Shown here one piece after another: positions 6,776 through 14,911 of a stretch of 15,796 nt of DNA (the first letter of the stretch is position 1; each line of letters starts with the position of its first letter). The position numbers were made by a program, and so were the translations under genes. This DNA comes from Nitrosomonas eutropha (GTDB lineage Bacteria > Pseudomonadota > Gammaproteobacteria > Burkholderiales > Nitrosomonadaceae): positions 1 through 15,796 of the forward strand of contig JACTML010000209.1 of the NCBI GenBank assembly GCA_014584635.1. The letters run 5' to 3'. The notes beneath the pieces were generated by a model. The model made no database searches. It had not been told where the DNA came from and worked only from the letters and a program-made list of their open reading frames with translations.

Positions 6776-7699
6776 ATGAGTCTTATTGAAAGAGCAGCTG
6801 ATAAGCTTAAAAAAAGTGATGCGAGTAATTTTATTCTGAGCAAGGCGTCACAGACTGTAAAAGCAGACACTGATCCATTATCTTTTCTTGATAACACATC
6901 AGGCCAGAAGACTGAAAAAAACAGCGGTAATTTTGTGGCTGATTCGGTTAAAAAATCAGATTCAGGCAGGAAAACAACAAAAAAAATCGAGATAGATCTT
7001 GAAAAATTGCATCACAAGGGTGTTGTCACCCTTGATCATTCCAAGTCGGAAATAGCCGAGCAGTTTCGGCTGATAAAACGCCCGCTGCTTGCTAATGCCT
7101 TTAATCCGGACAATGGCATTAAGAATGGTAATCTGATTATGGTTACCAGCTCCTTGTCCGGGGAAGGCAAAAGTTTCTGTTCGATCAATCTGGCAATGAG
7201 TATCGCAATGGAAATGGATCATCGGGTATTGCTGGTTGATGCGGATGTCGCCCGTCCTTCAATTCCTGCCAGTCTTGGTTTCAGCCCGGAAGAGCCTGGT
7301 TTGCTGGATCTTTTGCGTGATCCTCAATGTAAAATACCTGATGTAATGATGAAGACCAATGTGAAAAAACTCACATTGATTCCGGCGGGGAGACGTCATG
7401 CGCATGCCACCGAGCTATTAGCCAGTCAAAGCATGCATTCTATTTTGGCTGAGCTTGCTCAGCGTTATCATGACAGAATCGTTATATTTGATTCTCCTCC
7501 GTTATTGTTAACCAGCGAGGCGCGTGTACTTGCAGGCCAAATGGGGCAAATTGTGCTGGTGGTTGAAGCAGAAAGAACAACTCAGCAAACCGTAAAAGAA
7601 GCTCTGCAGCAAATAGAAGCGTGTGATGTGGTCAATTTGATTTATAACAAAGCCAGAGCACATGGCGGCGGCGGATATTACGGATACGGCTACTATTGA
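6776..7699 (+). CDS. XrtA-associated bacterial tyrosine autokinase (BY-kinase)
   Basis: Cytoplasmic BY-kinase that phosphorylates its own C-terminal tyrosines and works with the chain-length determinant to control polymer synthesis. Residues 1-75 are polar, Lys/Ser-rich and probably disordered. The P-loop domain has Walker A SSLSGEGKS (125-133), Walker A' LLVDADVARP (152-161) and Walker B IVIFDSPP (235-242). The protein ends in a Gly-rich tail with a tyrosine cluster, GGGGYYGYGYY, five Tyr in the last seven residues (301, 302, 304, 306, 307), the expected autophosphorylation site. It has 307 residues and no membrane segment; the activator part is the preceding gene, the split arrangement also seen in CapA/CapB-type systems. 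GGAG precedes the ATG by about 6 nt. Its stop codon overlaps the start of the barrel gene. Confidence 0.93.
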   Translation: MSLIERAADKLKKSDASNFILSKASQTVKADTDPLSFLDNTSGQKTEKNSGNFVADSVKKSDSGRKTTKKIEIDLEKLHHKGVVTLDHSKSEIAEQFRLIKRPLLANAFNPDNGIKNGNLIMVTSSLSGEGKSFCSINLAMSIAMEMDHRVLLVDADVARPSIPASLGFSPEEPGLLDLLRDPQCKIPDVMMKTNVKKLTLIPAGRRHAHATELLASQSMHSILAELAQRYHDRIVIFDSPPLLLTSEARVLAGQMGQIVLVVEAERTTQQTVKEALQQIEACDVVNLIYNKARAHGGGGYYGYGYY

Positions 7700-9282
7700 T
7701 GAAGTCACTTGATTATGCTGGCAGCTGTTTTTCGCGCTGGCTGGCGTATTTGTGGAGCGGTTGTATTGTAGGATTGGGTGGCTCAGTTTCTCAGGTAAAC
7801 GCAGCAGAATGGGATATCCAGCCGCGCTTGATGGTCAGTGAAGCCTATACGGATAATGTCAGGATGGGTGGCGGAGGGATCGGATTTAGTGGGCTTGGTG
7901 GACAGAGTCGTGGCGGAAGTGATTTTATTACCCAGATTAATCCGGGAGTAAATATCACTGGAAGGGGGCGCCGTTATGAGGCAAACCTCGATTACACGAT
8001 GAATAATCTTGTTTATGCAAGAAATGAGCGCTTTCTGATGCGTCATCAATTAAACTCCAACGGCACTGCGGAAATAATCAAAAATCATTTTTTTGTGGAT
8101 GCTAATGCTGCAGTTACTCAGCAGAATGTTTCCTTGCTCGGGCCTTTGGCATTGGATAATGGCAATTTGACGGGTAATCGCAGAAGTACCCAGAGATGGA
8201 GTATCAGTCCTTATGCGAGACAGCGATTTAAAAATCTTGCTGCTGGAGAACTTCGGTATATTCATAATGAAATGAGTTCCAACGTTCGTAATTTCTCTAA
8301 CAATATTTCGGATTCGGCAGTTTTTTCGCTTAATAGTGGTTCCGCATTTAGTACATTGGGTTGGGGAATAAATCTTAGTCACACAGAAATAGACAGAAAA
8401 TATTCCGGACCCAGGCTTGGAGCTTTAAAAACCATTAAAATGGATCGAGCATCGGGATCACTTAAATATGTTGTGACATCGCATTTTAATCTGATTGGGA
8501 CAGCAGGGTATGAGCATAATAGCTTTATTTCAATAAGGGGAAAGCCATCCAGCCCTTTTTGGACCGTTGGTTTTTCTTGGGCACCCACACAAAGAACGAA
8601 TATTAGCGCTTCAGGTGGGCGTCGGTTTTTTGGAAATACTTATGCAGCCTCTGTCGATCACCGAACTCGCAGCACTGTATGGAACTTGAGCTATATCGAA
8701 GATATAACCACTTTTGGCGGACAGTCCTCGTCAGGAGGTGTTCTGAGCGCTGATATGTTGAGTTCATTATTTTCTTCAGGTACACAGGGAGGGCAAGCTT
8801 TATTGGATCAGGGGTTTTCTGGCTCTTTTTCCGATCCGAATAATTTTATGACCAATCGTCTGTTTTTACTTAGGCGTTTGCAAGCATCCCTCACGTTGAA
8901 CGGTAAAAAAAATTCGCTGGTGTTTCGTGCTTTTAACTACTCCAGAAAATCATTTAGTCCGGATGAGGAAGATGCTGATTTGATTGGTTTGAGTAACGCC
9001 ATACTGACCCGGAATACGACCCAAACTGGGGGGAATGTATTATGGAATCATCGGCTTTCTCCCAGAAGTAACGCTAATATTAACTTTGGATATATCAGAA
9101 GTAGTTATGATGTAACTAATCAGGCAGACAATAACATCATCATATCGGCCAGTTTAAACAAGCAATTTACTTCGAATACCACCGGGTCGATTATGTATAC
9201 TCATAACCGTCGTGAATCTGATCGTAATAATAGTAATTACTCCGCCAATATGATAATGGCCACAGTAAATATGAATTTCTAG
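7699..9282 (+). CDS. XrtA/PEP-CTERM-associated outer-membrane beta-barrel protein
   Basis: Predicted outer-membrane barrel of the exosortase-associated family formerly described only as 'PEP-CTERM system-associated' (TIGR03016 type). The 527-aa product has an N-terminal signal peptide (hydrophobic about 14-34, probable cleavage near VNA-AEW), then WDIQPRLMVSEAYTDNVRM, the usual mature start. Most of the rest alternates polar and hydrophobic residues in about 10-residue strands rich in Asn, Ser, Gly, Tyr and Phe, and it ends in an aromatic residue (ATVNMNF), the hallmark of barrels inserted by the BAM machinery. ATG at 7699 forms TGATG with the kinase stop; a TTG three bases earlier is possible. 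It may form the outer-membrane pore for the polysaccharide, since the export lipoprotein lacks a spanning domain; this is inference. Confidence 0.85.
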   Translation: MKSLDYAGSCFSRWLAYLWSGCIVGLGGSVSQVNAAEWDIQPRLMVSEAYTDNVRMGGGGIGFSGLGGQSRGGSDFITQINPGVNITGRGRRYEANLDYTMNNLVYARNERFLMRHQLNSNGTAEIIKNHFFVDANAAVTQQNVSLLGPLALDNGNLTGNRRSTQRWSISPYARQRFKNLAAGELRYIHNEMSSNVRNFSNNISDSAVFSLNSGSAFSTLGWGINLSHTEIDRKYSGPRLGALKTIKMDRASGSLKYVVTSHFNLIGTAGYEHNSFISIRGKPSSPFWTVGFSWAPTQRTNISASGGRRFFGNTYAASVDHRTRSTVWNLSYIEDITTFGGQSSSGGVLSADMLSSLFSSGTQGGQALLDQGFSGSFSDPNNFMTNRLFLLRRLQASLTLNGKKNSLVFRAFNYSRKSFSPDEEDADLIGLSNAILTRNTTQTGGNVLWNHRLSPRSNANINFGYIRSSYDVTNQADNNIIISASLNKQFTSNTTGSIMYTHNRRESDRNNSNYSANMIMATVNMNF

Positions 9283-9295
9283 AAATAAGAAGCTT

Positions 9296-10135
9296 ATGTA
9301 TCTTACTTATTATGGTTTTACCGAGAAACCCTTTCAGTTAAAACCTGATCCAAATTTCTTTTTTCCAAGCAAGGGACATAAACGCGCAGCAGCTTATCTT
9401 GAATATGGTTTATCTCAAGAGGATGGTTTTATCATTATTACAGGGGAGGTGGGCGCTGGCAAAACCACCCTGATGCGTCATCTTTTTCAAAAGCTGAAGC
9501 GAGAGCGCGTTGTTGCAGCTCAACTGGTTAGTACTCGCCTGGATCCGGATGATGCCTTGAGAATGGTGGCAGCTGCTTTTGGTTTGCCATACGAGGGTTT
9601 ATCCAAGGCTGCCTTATTGCTTGATCTTGAGCGATTTATGCATCGGTGTGAACAAGAAGGTACGCGGGCGCTACTGGTAATTGATGAAGCGCAAAACCTG
9701 CAACCGCAAACACTGGAAGAATTACGGATGCTGTCCAATTTTCAGTCAGATAACCGGCCTTTGTTGCAAACTTTTTTACTTGGCCAGCCGGAATTCAGAA
9801 GAACGTTACTTGGCAGTCAGATGCAGCAGCTGCGTCAGCGCGTAATCGCCACTTATCACTTGGGACCGCTGGATCAGGCTGAAACTAAAGCTTACATTGA
9901 ACATCGATTACAAAAAGCCGGATGGAATGGAAATCCGGAATTTCAAGATGGCGTTTTTGAAATAGTGCATCATTTTTCTACTGGAATTCCACGTAAGATC
10001 AATATGTTTTGTGACAGGTTATTGATTATGGGGAGCCTGGAAGAATTGCAATCGCTGGGTAAAACAGAAGCAAATGAAGTACTGCTTGATATCAGGAGAG
10101 AATTTGATCTGGTCGCTCCCCCGGAAGAATTATGA
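9296..10135 (+). CDS. XrtA/PEP-CTERM-associated ATPase (ExeA/GspA-like AAA protein)
   Basis: AAA ATPase of the ExeA/GspA-like family found beside exosortase A (TIGR03015 type); its precise job is unknown. The 279-aa protein begins MYLTYYGFTEKPFQLKPDPN, the ExeA-family opening. It has Walker A GEVGAGKT (50-57), Walker B LLVIDEAQN (126-134), a sensor-1-like region around FLLGQPEFR (160-168), RQRV (180-183) as a possible arginine finger, and GIPRKIN (230-236) as a sensor-2 element. No membrane segment or C-terminal peptidoglycan-binding domain is present, unlike full-length ExeA, so it probably acts in the cytoplasm. It lies 13 bp after the barrel gene with only a weak AAGAAG ribosome binding site, and its stop overlaps the deacetylase start by 4 nt (ATGA), so the two are likely co-translated. 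Confidence 0.9.
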   Translation: MYLTYYGFTEKPFQLKPDPNFFFPSKGHKRAAAYLEYGLSQEDGFIIITGEVGAGKTTLMRHLFQKLKRERVVAAQLVSTRLDPDDALRMVAAAFGLPYEGLSKAALLLDLERFMHRCEQEGTRALLVIDEAQNLQPQTLEELRMLSNFQSDNRPLLQTFLLGQPEFRRTLLGSQMQQLRQRVIATYHLGPLDQAETKAYIEHRLQKAGWNGNPEFQDGVFEIVHHFSTGIPRKINMFCDRLLIMGSLEELQSLGKTEANEVLLDIRREFDLVAPPEEL

Positions 10136-10959
10136 TTCGTAATGCTTTAACAATCGATGTAGAAGATTATTTTCAGGTCTCGGCCTTTTCCGGACATATT
10201 CCCCGTTCCTCTTGGGAGGATTTGCCATGCAGGGTTGAACGTAATGTGGATCGAATTCTTGCTCTGCTGGATAAAAACCAGATTAAAGCCACTTTTTTCA
10301 CGTTGGGCTGGATAGCGGAACGTTACCCGTCCATGGTGAAACGGATTGTAGAGAGTGGTCATGAGCTTGCCAGCCACGGCTACGCACATCACCGTGTGAC
10401 CGAGTTAAATCGCGAACAGTTTTATGAGGATGTGACGCGGAGCAAAGCACTACTGGAAGATATTTCCGGTCAACCTGTAAAAGGGTATCGTGCTCCAAGT
10501 TTTTCTATTAATGGCGATAATCTCTGGGCGCTGGAGAATCTTGAAATGGCTGGATATCGTTACAGCTCCAGTATCTATCCCGTGAAACACGATCATTACG
10601 GGATGCCAAATGCACCTCGCTTTGCTTTTACTCCGGATAATACCCAAAAATTACTTGAGCTGCCGGTTACTACAGTAAGTTTTTTCGGGCGCAATTTTCC
10701 AGCTGGGGGAGGTGGTTATTTTCGTCTCTGGCCTTATGTTGCTTCGCGCTGGTTTCTGCAAAGAGTAAACAGAGTAGATCATCAGCCGGCTATTTTTTAT
10801 TTTCATCCCTGGGAAATCGATCCCGATCAACCTCGCCAGACAGGCATCAGTTTCAAGACACGCTTTCGTCATTACCTTAATCTGGGACGTATGGAAAAGC
10901 GGCTTGACTTATTGGCTCGGCATTTCAGCTGGGGGCGTATGGATCAGATTTTTCTGTGA
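10132..10959 (+). CDS. XrtA-system polysaccharide deacetylase (NodB-type, DUF3473)
   Basis: Carbohydrate esterase family 4 enzyme that removes N- or O-acetyl groups from the polysaccharide. In the 275-aa product the NodB motifs are clear: TIDVEDYF (7-14; D9 and D12 as candidate catalytic and metal-site acids), SHGYAHH (81-87; metal ligands H82 and H86), GYRAPSFSI (118-126; R120) and FYFHPWEID (222-230; H225). The C-terminal part around HPWEIDPDQPR matches the DUF3473 extension of the exosortase-associated subgroup. No signal peptide is visible, so a cytoplasmic or membrane-face site of action, perhaps on lipid-linked units, is more likely than action on the secreted polymer. The start overlaps the ATPase stop by 4 nt, and its stop overlaps the FemAB-like start by 4 nt (GTGA). 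Confidence 0.92.
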   Translation: MIRNALTIDVEDYFQVSAFSGHIPRSSWEDLPCRVERNVDRILALLDKNQIKATFFTLGWIAERYPSMVKRIVESGHELASHGYAHHRVTELNREQFYEDVTRSKALLEDISGQPVKGYRAPSFSINGDNLWALENLEMAGYRYSSSIYPVKHDHYGMPNAPRFAFTPDNTQKLLELPVTTVSFFGRNFPAGGGGYFRLWPYVASRWFLQRVNRVDHQPAIFYFHPWEIDPDQPRQTGISFKTRFRHYLNLGRMEKRLDLLARHFSWGRMDQIFL

Positions 10960-12047
10960 CAAGAAGTGTGAATTTAAACAAAGTTGCTGTGCAGAATACA
11001 AATGATTTATTTCCTGATGAGCTGCCGGGAATTTCTGTTTTATCGTCAGATAAATTTCAGGCGTGGGATGCGTTTGTTTTATCTTGCCCTGAAGCAACTT
11101 TTTTTCATCGTGCTGGATGGCAGACAGTTATCGAACAGGCATTTGGACATAAAACCTGGTTTCTGTATATAGAAGAAGGAGGGCATATACAGGGTGTGCT
11201 GCCTTTAGCGGAAGTCAACAGCATGTTGTTCGGGCACAGTTTGAGTGCATTACCCTTTTGTGTATACGGCGGTATTGCAGCTGTATCAGACAGTGTACGG
11301 ATCAAACTGGATCAGGCTGCCCAGATACTGGCGGCGCGTTTGAAAGTTGATTATCTGGAATACCGCAATCTTCAACCATTTCATCAGGATTGGCCCACCA
11401 AGGATTTGTACGTTACGTTTCGCAAAACGATTGATCCGGATGTGGAGCAAAATATGCTTGCTATTCCACGCAAGCAGCGTGCCATGGTTCGTAAAGGAAT
11501 CAAATATGAACTGCAAAATGAGATAGATCAGAATACTGAACGTTTCTTCCAAGCCTATTCAGCCAGTGTTCACCGTTTGGGCACACCGGTGTTTTCCCGA
11601 AAATATTTTCAGTTGTTAAAAACCATTTTTGCAGAAGATTGTGAGCTGCTTGTAGTCACCAAAGATAAAAATGTAGTCAGTGCAGTTATGAGTTTTTACT
11701 TTCGGGATGAGGTGTTGCCTTACTATGGCGGTGGAACAGATGCCGCACGCGATCTGGCTGGAAATGATTTTATGTACTGGGAGTTGATGCGGCGTGCTTG
11801 TGAACGGGGTTATCGTATTTTTGATTTTGGGCGCAGTAAACAGGGAACCGGTTCGTATAGTTTTAAAAGGAATTGGGGGTTTGAGCCGCAACCACTGTTT
11901 TACGAATATCAGTTACATCGAGCGAAAACCATACCTGAACATAATCCGCTCAATCCAAAGTACCAGCTCTTTATCAAAGCCTGGCAAAAACTGCCGCTAT
12001 CACTCGCCAATTTGATTGGTCCTCATATCGTAAAAAACCTGGGTTAA
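10956..12047 (+). CDS. FemAB-like transferase, XrtA/PEP-CTERM-associated (GNAT fold)
   Basis: Member of the FemAB/CelD-like GNAT superfamily linked to exosortase A (TIGR03019 type). FemAB proper transfers amino acids from aminoacyl-tRNA to peptidoglycan precursors; the substrate here is unknown. The 363-aa protein shows an N-terminal GNAT-like half (about 25-165, with FFHRAGWQTVIEQAFGHKTW and FCVYGGIAA) and a C-terminal half (about 170-320) with IPRKQRAMVRKG, LPYYGGGTDAARDLAGNDFM and FDFGRSKQGTGSYSFKRNWG, the conserved family run. No signal peptide or membrane segment. The GTG at 10956 overlaps the deacetylase stop (GTGA); a second in-frame GTG at 10968 is possible. The coupling to the deacetylase suggests it may acylate amino groups freed by deacetylation; this is a hypothesis. 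Confidence 0.9.
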   Translation: MTRSVNLNKVAVQNTNDLFPDELPGISVLSSDKFQAWDAFVLSCPEATFFHRAGWQTVIEQAFGHKTWFLYIEEGGHIQGVLPLAEVNSMLFGHSLSALPFCVYGGIAAVSDSVRIKLDQAAQILAARLKVDYLEYRNLQPFHQDWPTKDLYVTFRKTIDPDVEQNMLAIPRKQRAMVRKGIKYELQNEIDQNTERFFQAYSASVHRLGTPVFSRKYFQLLKTIFAEDCELLVVTKDKNVVSAVMSFYFRDEVLPYYGGGTDAARDLAGNDFMYWELMRRACERGYRIFDFGRSKQGTGSYSFKRNWGFEPQPLFYEYQLHRAKTIPEHNPLNPKYQLFIKAWQKLPLSLANLIGPHIVKNLG

Positions 12048-12056
12048 TAAAGAAGA

Positions 12057-13271
12057 ATGAAAAATCTTCTTTATCTGGCACACAGGATTCCTTATCCGCC
12101 CAACAAAGGGGATAAGATTCGCTCTTTCCACCTTTTGCAGTATTTAAGTAAGCACTACCGTGTATACCTTGGTACTTTCATTGACAATGAAGAAGACTGG
12201 CAATATGAGAATGAGGTTAGAAAATACTGCCAGGATGTGTGCGCGGTCAGGCTGGATCCGTTATCAGCCAAAATAAAGAGTCTGTTTGCACTGGCTGGGA
12301 ATACTCCGTTAACGCTGGCCTATTATCGTAACCGGAAGCTGATGCATTGGGTGAAGACGCTCTCTAATACCGAGTTTATTCAAGATGTCGTGATTTTTTC
12401 TTCTGCGATGGCTCAGTATGCGGAACATTTATCTGATTGTCATCGTGTCATTGACTTTGTAGATGTGGATTCAGATAAATGGCGACAGTATGCACAATCG
12501 AAACCCTGGCCATTCAACCAGATCTATCACAGGGAATCAAAATGTCTGCTGGACTATGAAAGGAAGGTAGCGAAGAAATTCAGCTATGCAACGTTCGTTT
12601 CAGAAAAAGAAGCTGAATTATTCAGATATTTGTCTCCAGATTCGGCGGATAGGACAACATTTTTCAATAATGGCGTTGATACCGATTTTTTTTCTCCCGA
12701 GCGTGATTACGCGAATCCTTACCCGGATAAAAAAAAGGTATTGGTTTTTACCGGTGCCATGGATTACTGGGCGAATGTCGATGCGGTGAGCTGGTTTGTT
12801 AATGAAGTATTTCCGATTATTCGCACAAAACAGCCAGACGTTGATTTTTATATTGTAGGTGCCAAACCTGTAAAACAGGTACACATGTTGGCAAATTCAC
12901 CAGGTATTCATGTAACTGGGGCGGTGAAGGATATTCGTCCCTACCTGATGCATGCTACCGTAGCGGTCGCTCCCTTGCGAATCGCGCGCGGTATTCAGAA
13001 CAAAGTGCTGGAAGCGATGGCCATGCAAAAGCCAGTGGTTGTTTCTACGCAGGCGATGGAAGGAATTCATGCTATGCCGGATAAAGAATTAATCGTAGCG
13101 AAAGAAGCTGGAGATTTTGCTGAGCGGATTCTTTTTCTGCTTGATTCTGATAAACAGATAGCTATGGGACGGTCAGCCAGAGATCGCGTTTTGCAAGACT
13201 ACACCTGGGCAGCTAATCTGGCGCGCATCGATGCATTGCTTGCATCCCCCCGTCCGTCGGCTAAGGTTTAG
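12057..13271 (+). CDS. XrtA-system glycosyltransferase, family 4 (TIGR03087 type)
   Basis: Cytoplasmic GT-B glycosyltransferase that adds a sugar to the lipid-linked polysaccharide unit. The 404-aa protein starts MKNLLYLAHRIPYPPNKGDK, with the PPNKGDKIRSFH glycine/lysine acceptor-side loop (14-25) typical of this exosortase-linked group. The C-terminal nucleotide-sugar domain is seen from about 225 (KVLVFTGAMDYWANVDAV) through DFYIVGAKP (263-271), GIHVTGAVKDIRPYL (283-297) and PLRIARGIQNKVLEAMAM (306-323), where the conserved Glu of family 4 lies at E319. No membrane segment. It starts 9 nt after the FemAB-like stop with an AAGAAGA stretch as a weak ribosome binding site. The sugar donor and linkage cannot be told from sequence. 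Confidence 0.92.
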   Translation: MKNLLYLAHRIPYPPNKGDKIRSFHLLQYLSKHYRVYLGTFIDNEEDWQYENEVRKYCQDVCAVRLDPLSAKIKSLFALAGNTPLTLAYYRNRKLMHWVKTLSNTEFIQDVVIFSSAMAQYAEHLSDCHRVIDFVDVDSDKWRQYAQSKPWPFNQIYHRESKCLLDYERKVAKKFSYATFVSEKEAELFRYLSPDSADRTTFFNNGVDTDFFSPERDYANPYPDKKKVLVFTGAMDYWANVDAVSWFVNEVFPIIRTKQPDVDFYIVGAKPVKQVHMLANSPGIHVTGAVKDIRPYLMHATVAVAPLRIARGIQNKVLEAMAMQKPVVVSTQAMEGIHAMPDKELIVAKEAGDFAERILFLLDSDKQIAMGRSARDRVLQDYTWAANLARIDALLASPRPSAKV

Positions 13272-13333
13272 GAAAACCAGGCCGTTCTATAAATCGGATT
13301 ATGAGTTTCTGAATTACCCTAACTGATTAATCA

Positions 13334-14911
13334 ATGAATACGCAAATCCAGCCAAGCTTTGTATCAGATAACAGTTTTTTAGGTGGACAAAAAACAGCAG
13401 TGCTGATCACGCTGCTGGCTATTGTTTTGATCCTGGGAATTTATCACGAGACGATTGAGTCGATTGTGGCTATCTGGAATCGCTCGGAGACTTATGCTCA
13501 CGGTTATCTGATCGTTCCTTTCTGCATCTATATGATCTGGAAGAAGCGCCCCGTGCTGACGTCAGTAGATTATCGTCCCGGTTATGTACCTTTGTTGATA
13601 CTGGCTGGATTGGGTGCAGGATGGTTGATGGCTGCTGCTGCAAGTGTTCAGGTAGCGGAGCAGTACGCACTGGTAGCAATGATTCCGATAATTGTATGGG
13701 CTATTCTTGGCTGGAATGTCTTTAGCACAATTATTTTCCCGCTTGCTTATCTGTTGTTTGCTGTTCCATTTGGCGAAGTATTTATCCCGCCTCTCATTGA
13801 CTTTACCGCAGATTTTACTGTTAACGCATTACAGTTTGTGGGTATGCCAGTGTACCGTGAAGGGAGTTTTTTCAGCATTCCCAGCGGGAACTGGTCGGTA
13901 GTAGAGGCATGCAGTGGTGTGCGCTACCTGATTGCTTCGGTCACATTGGGCACGCTTTATGCTTATCTGACTTATCGTAGTGTAACCAGGCGATTTGTGT
14001 TTATCGTATGCTCGATTCTGGTGCCGATTATTGCCAATGGAATGCGCGCTTTTCTGATTGTCATGACAGGCCATCTCAGTGGTATGCGATTAGCTGTAGG
14101 AGTGGATCATCTGATTTATGGCTGGGTTTTCTTCGGCCTGGTCATGCTGCTATTGTTCTGGCTGGGTTCGTTCTGGCGGGAGGATCACCTTCCCGTTGTA
14201 TCTGATCGAGATTTGGCTGAATCAGATCAGGCTTCATCCACTGTTCCCATTAAAACAACATTGGGTATGGGCGTGCTGGTTGTAGCGGTTGCGGCAGTCT
14301 GGCCCGTTTATTTGCACTATTTGAATAACAAAACGGATATTCGTCCGATACCTGAAATCAGTATTACAGATCCATCTGGAAAATGGAAAATCGATCCAAC
14401 TCAGTTTTCTGACTGGATGCCGGGCTATGTTGGCTTTTCCCGACAGTTTATCGGACATTTTCAACATGAGAATCAGCATATTGGCCTTTATATAACTTAT
14501 TACCGTAATCAGCAGCAGACAGGTAAGCTGATCAGTACCGGTAATGTATTGGTGGCTGAAAAAAACAGTGGATGGCGCAATATTAGCGGCGATACGAGAA
14601 AGATAGCGCTGGGCGCTACTGAATTATCCGTTAATGAAAATGTGTTACATGCTGCTTCAGACCATCTATTAATATGGCGCTGGTTCTGGTTGATTGATCA
14701 GGAAACGGACAGTTCTTACCGTGGCAAGGTGATACAAGCTGTAAATCGTATTCTGGGAAAAGGAGATGATGGTGCGGAAATAATGGTTGCGGCTGCTTAT
14801 GAACATAATCCGGAGGAAGCGGTGTCTGTATTGCGTGAGTTCATTGCTGATATGAAACCAGTCATTACTGAAAGCCTGCAGGTTGTTCAAAGTGAAAGTA
14901 CACGTAACTGA
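13334..14911 (+). CDS. xrtA: Exosortase A fused to a C-terminal EpsI domain
   Basis: Inner-membrane transpeptidase-like protease that recognises and cleaves C-terminal PEP-CTERM sorting signals. The 525-aa protein has about eight hydrophobic segments in residues 20-285 and the catalytic triad of the family: Cys193 in VEACSGVRYL, Arg238 in IANGMRAF and His259 in VDHLIYG. After a linker (285-305) and one more membrane segment (about 308-328) comes an EpsI domain (about 340-515, with GKWKIDPTQFSDWMPGY, YITYYRNQQQTGKLIS and HLLIWRWFWLI), periplasmic by topology. EpsI is a separate protein in some systems; fusion to exosortase A is common in betaproteobacteria. An in-frame TAA just before the ATG at 13334 fixes the start, yet no Shine-Dalgarno sequence precedes it. 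No PEP-CTERM substrate is in the window. Confidence 0.95.
   Translation: MNTQIQPSFVSDNSFLGGQKTAVLITLLAIVLILGIYHETIESIVAIWNRSETYAHGYLIVPFCIYMIWKKRPVLTSVDYRPGYVPLLILAGLGAGWLMAAAASVQVAEQYALVAMIPIIVWAILGWNVFSTIIFPLAYLLFAVPFGEVFIPPLIDFTADFTVNALQFVGMPVYREGSFFSIPSGNWSVVEACSGVRYLIASVTLGTLYAYLTYRSVTRRFVFIVCSILVPIIANGMRAFLIVMTGHLSGMRLAVGVDHLIYGWVFFGLVMLLLFWLGSFWREDHLPVVSDRDLAESDQASSTVPIKTTLGMGVLVVAVAAVWPVYLHYLNNKTDIRPIPEISITDPSGKWKIDPTQFSDWMPGYVGFSRQFIGHFQHENQHIGLYITYYRNQQQTGKLISTGNVLVAEKNSGWRNISGDTRKIALGATELSVNENVLHAASDHLLIWRWFWLIDQETDSSYRGKVIQAVNRILGKGDDGAEIMVAAAYEHNPEEAVSVLREFIADMKPVITESLQVVQSESTRN

Noticed and set aside
7696..7698. TTG start for the barrel protein
   Set aside because: The ATG immediately after it is a better start and forms a typical TGATG overlap; the difference is one residue.
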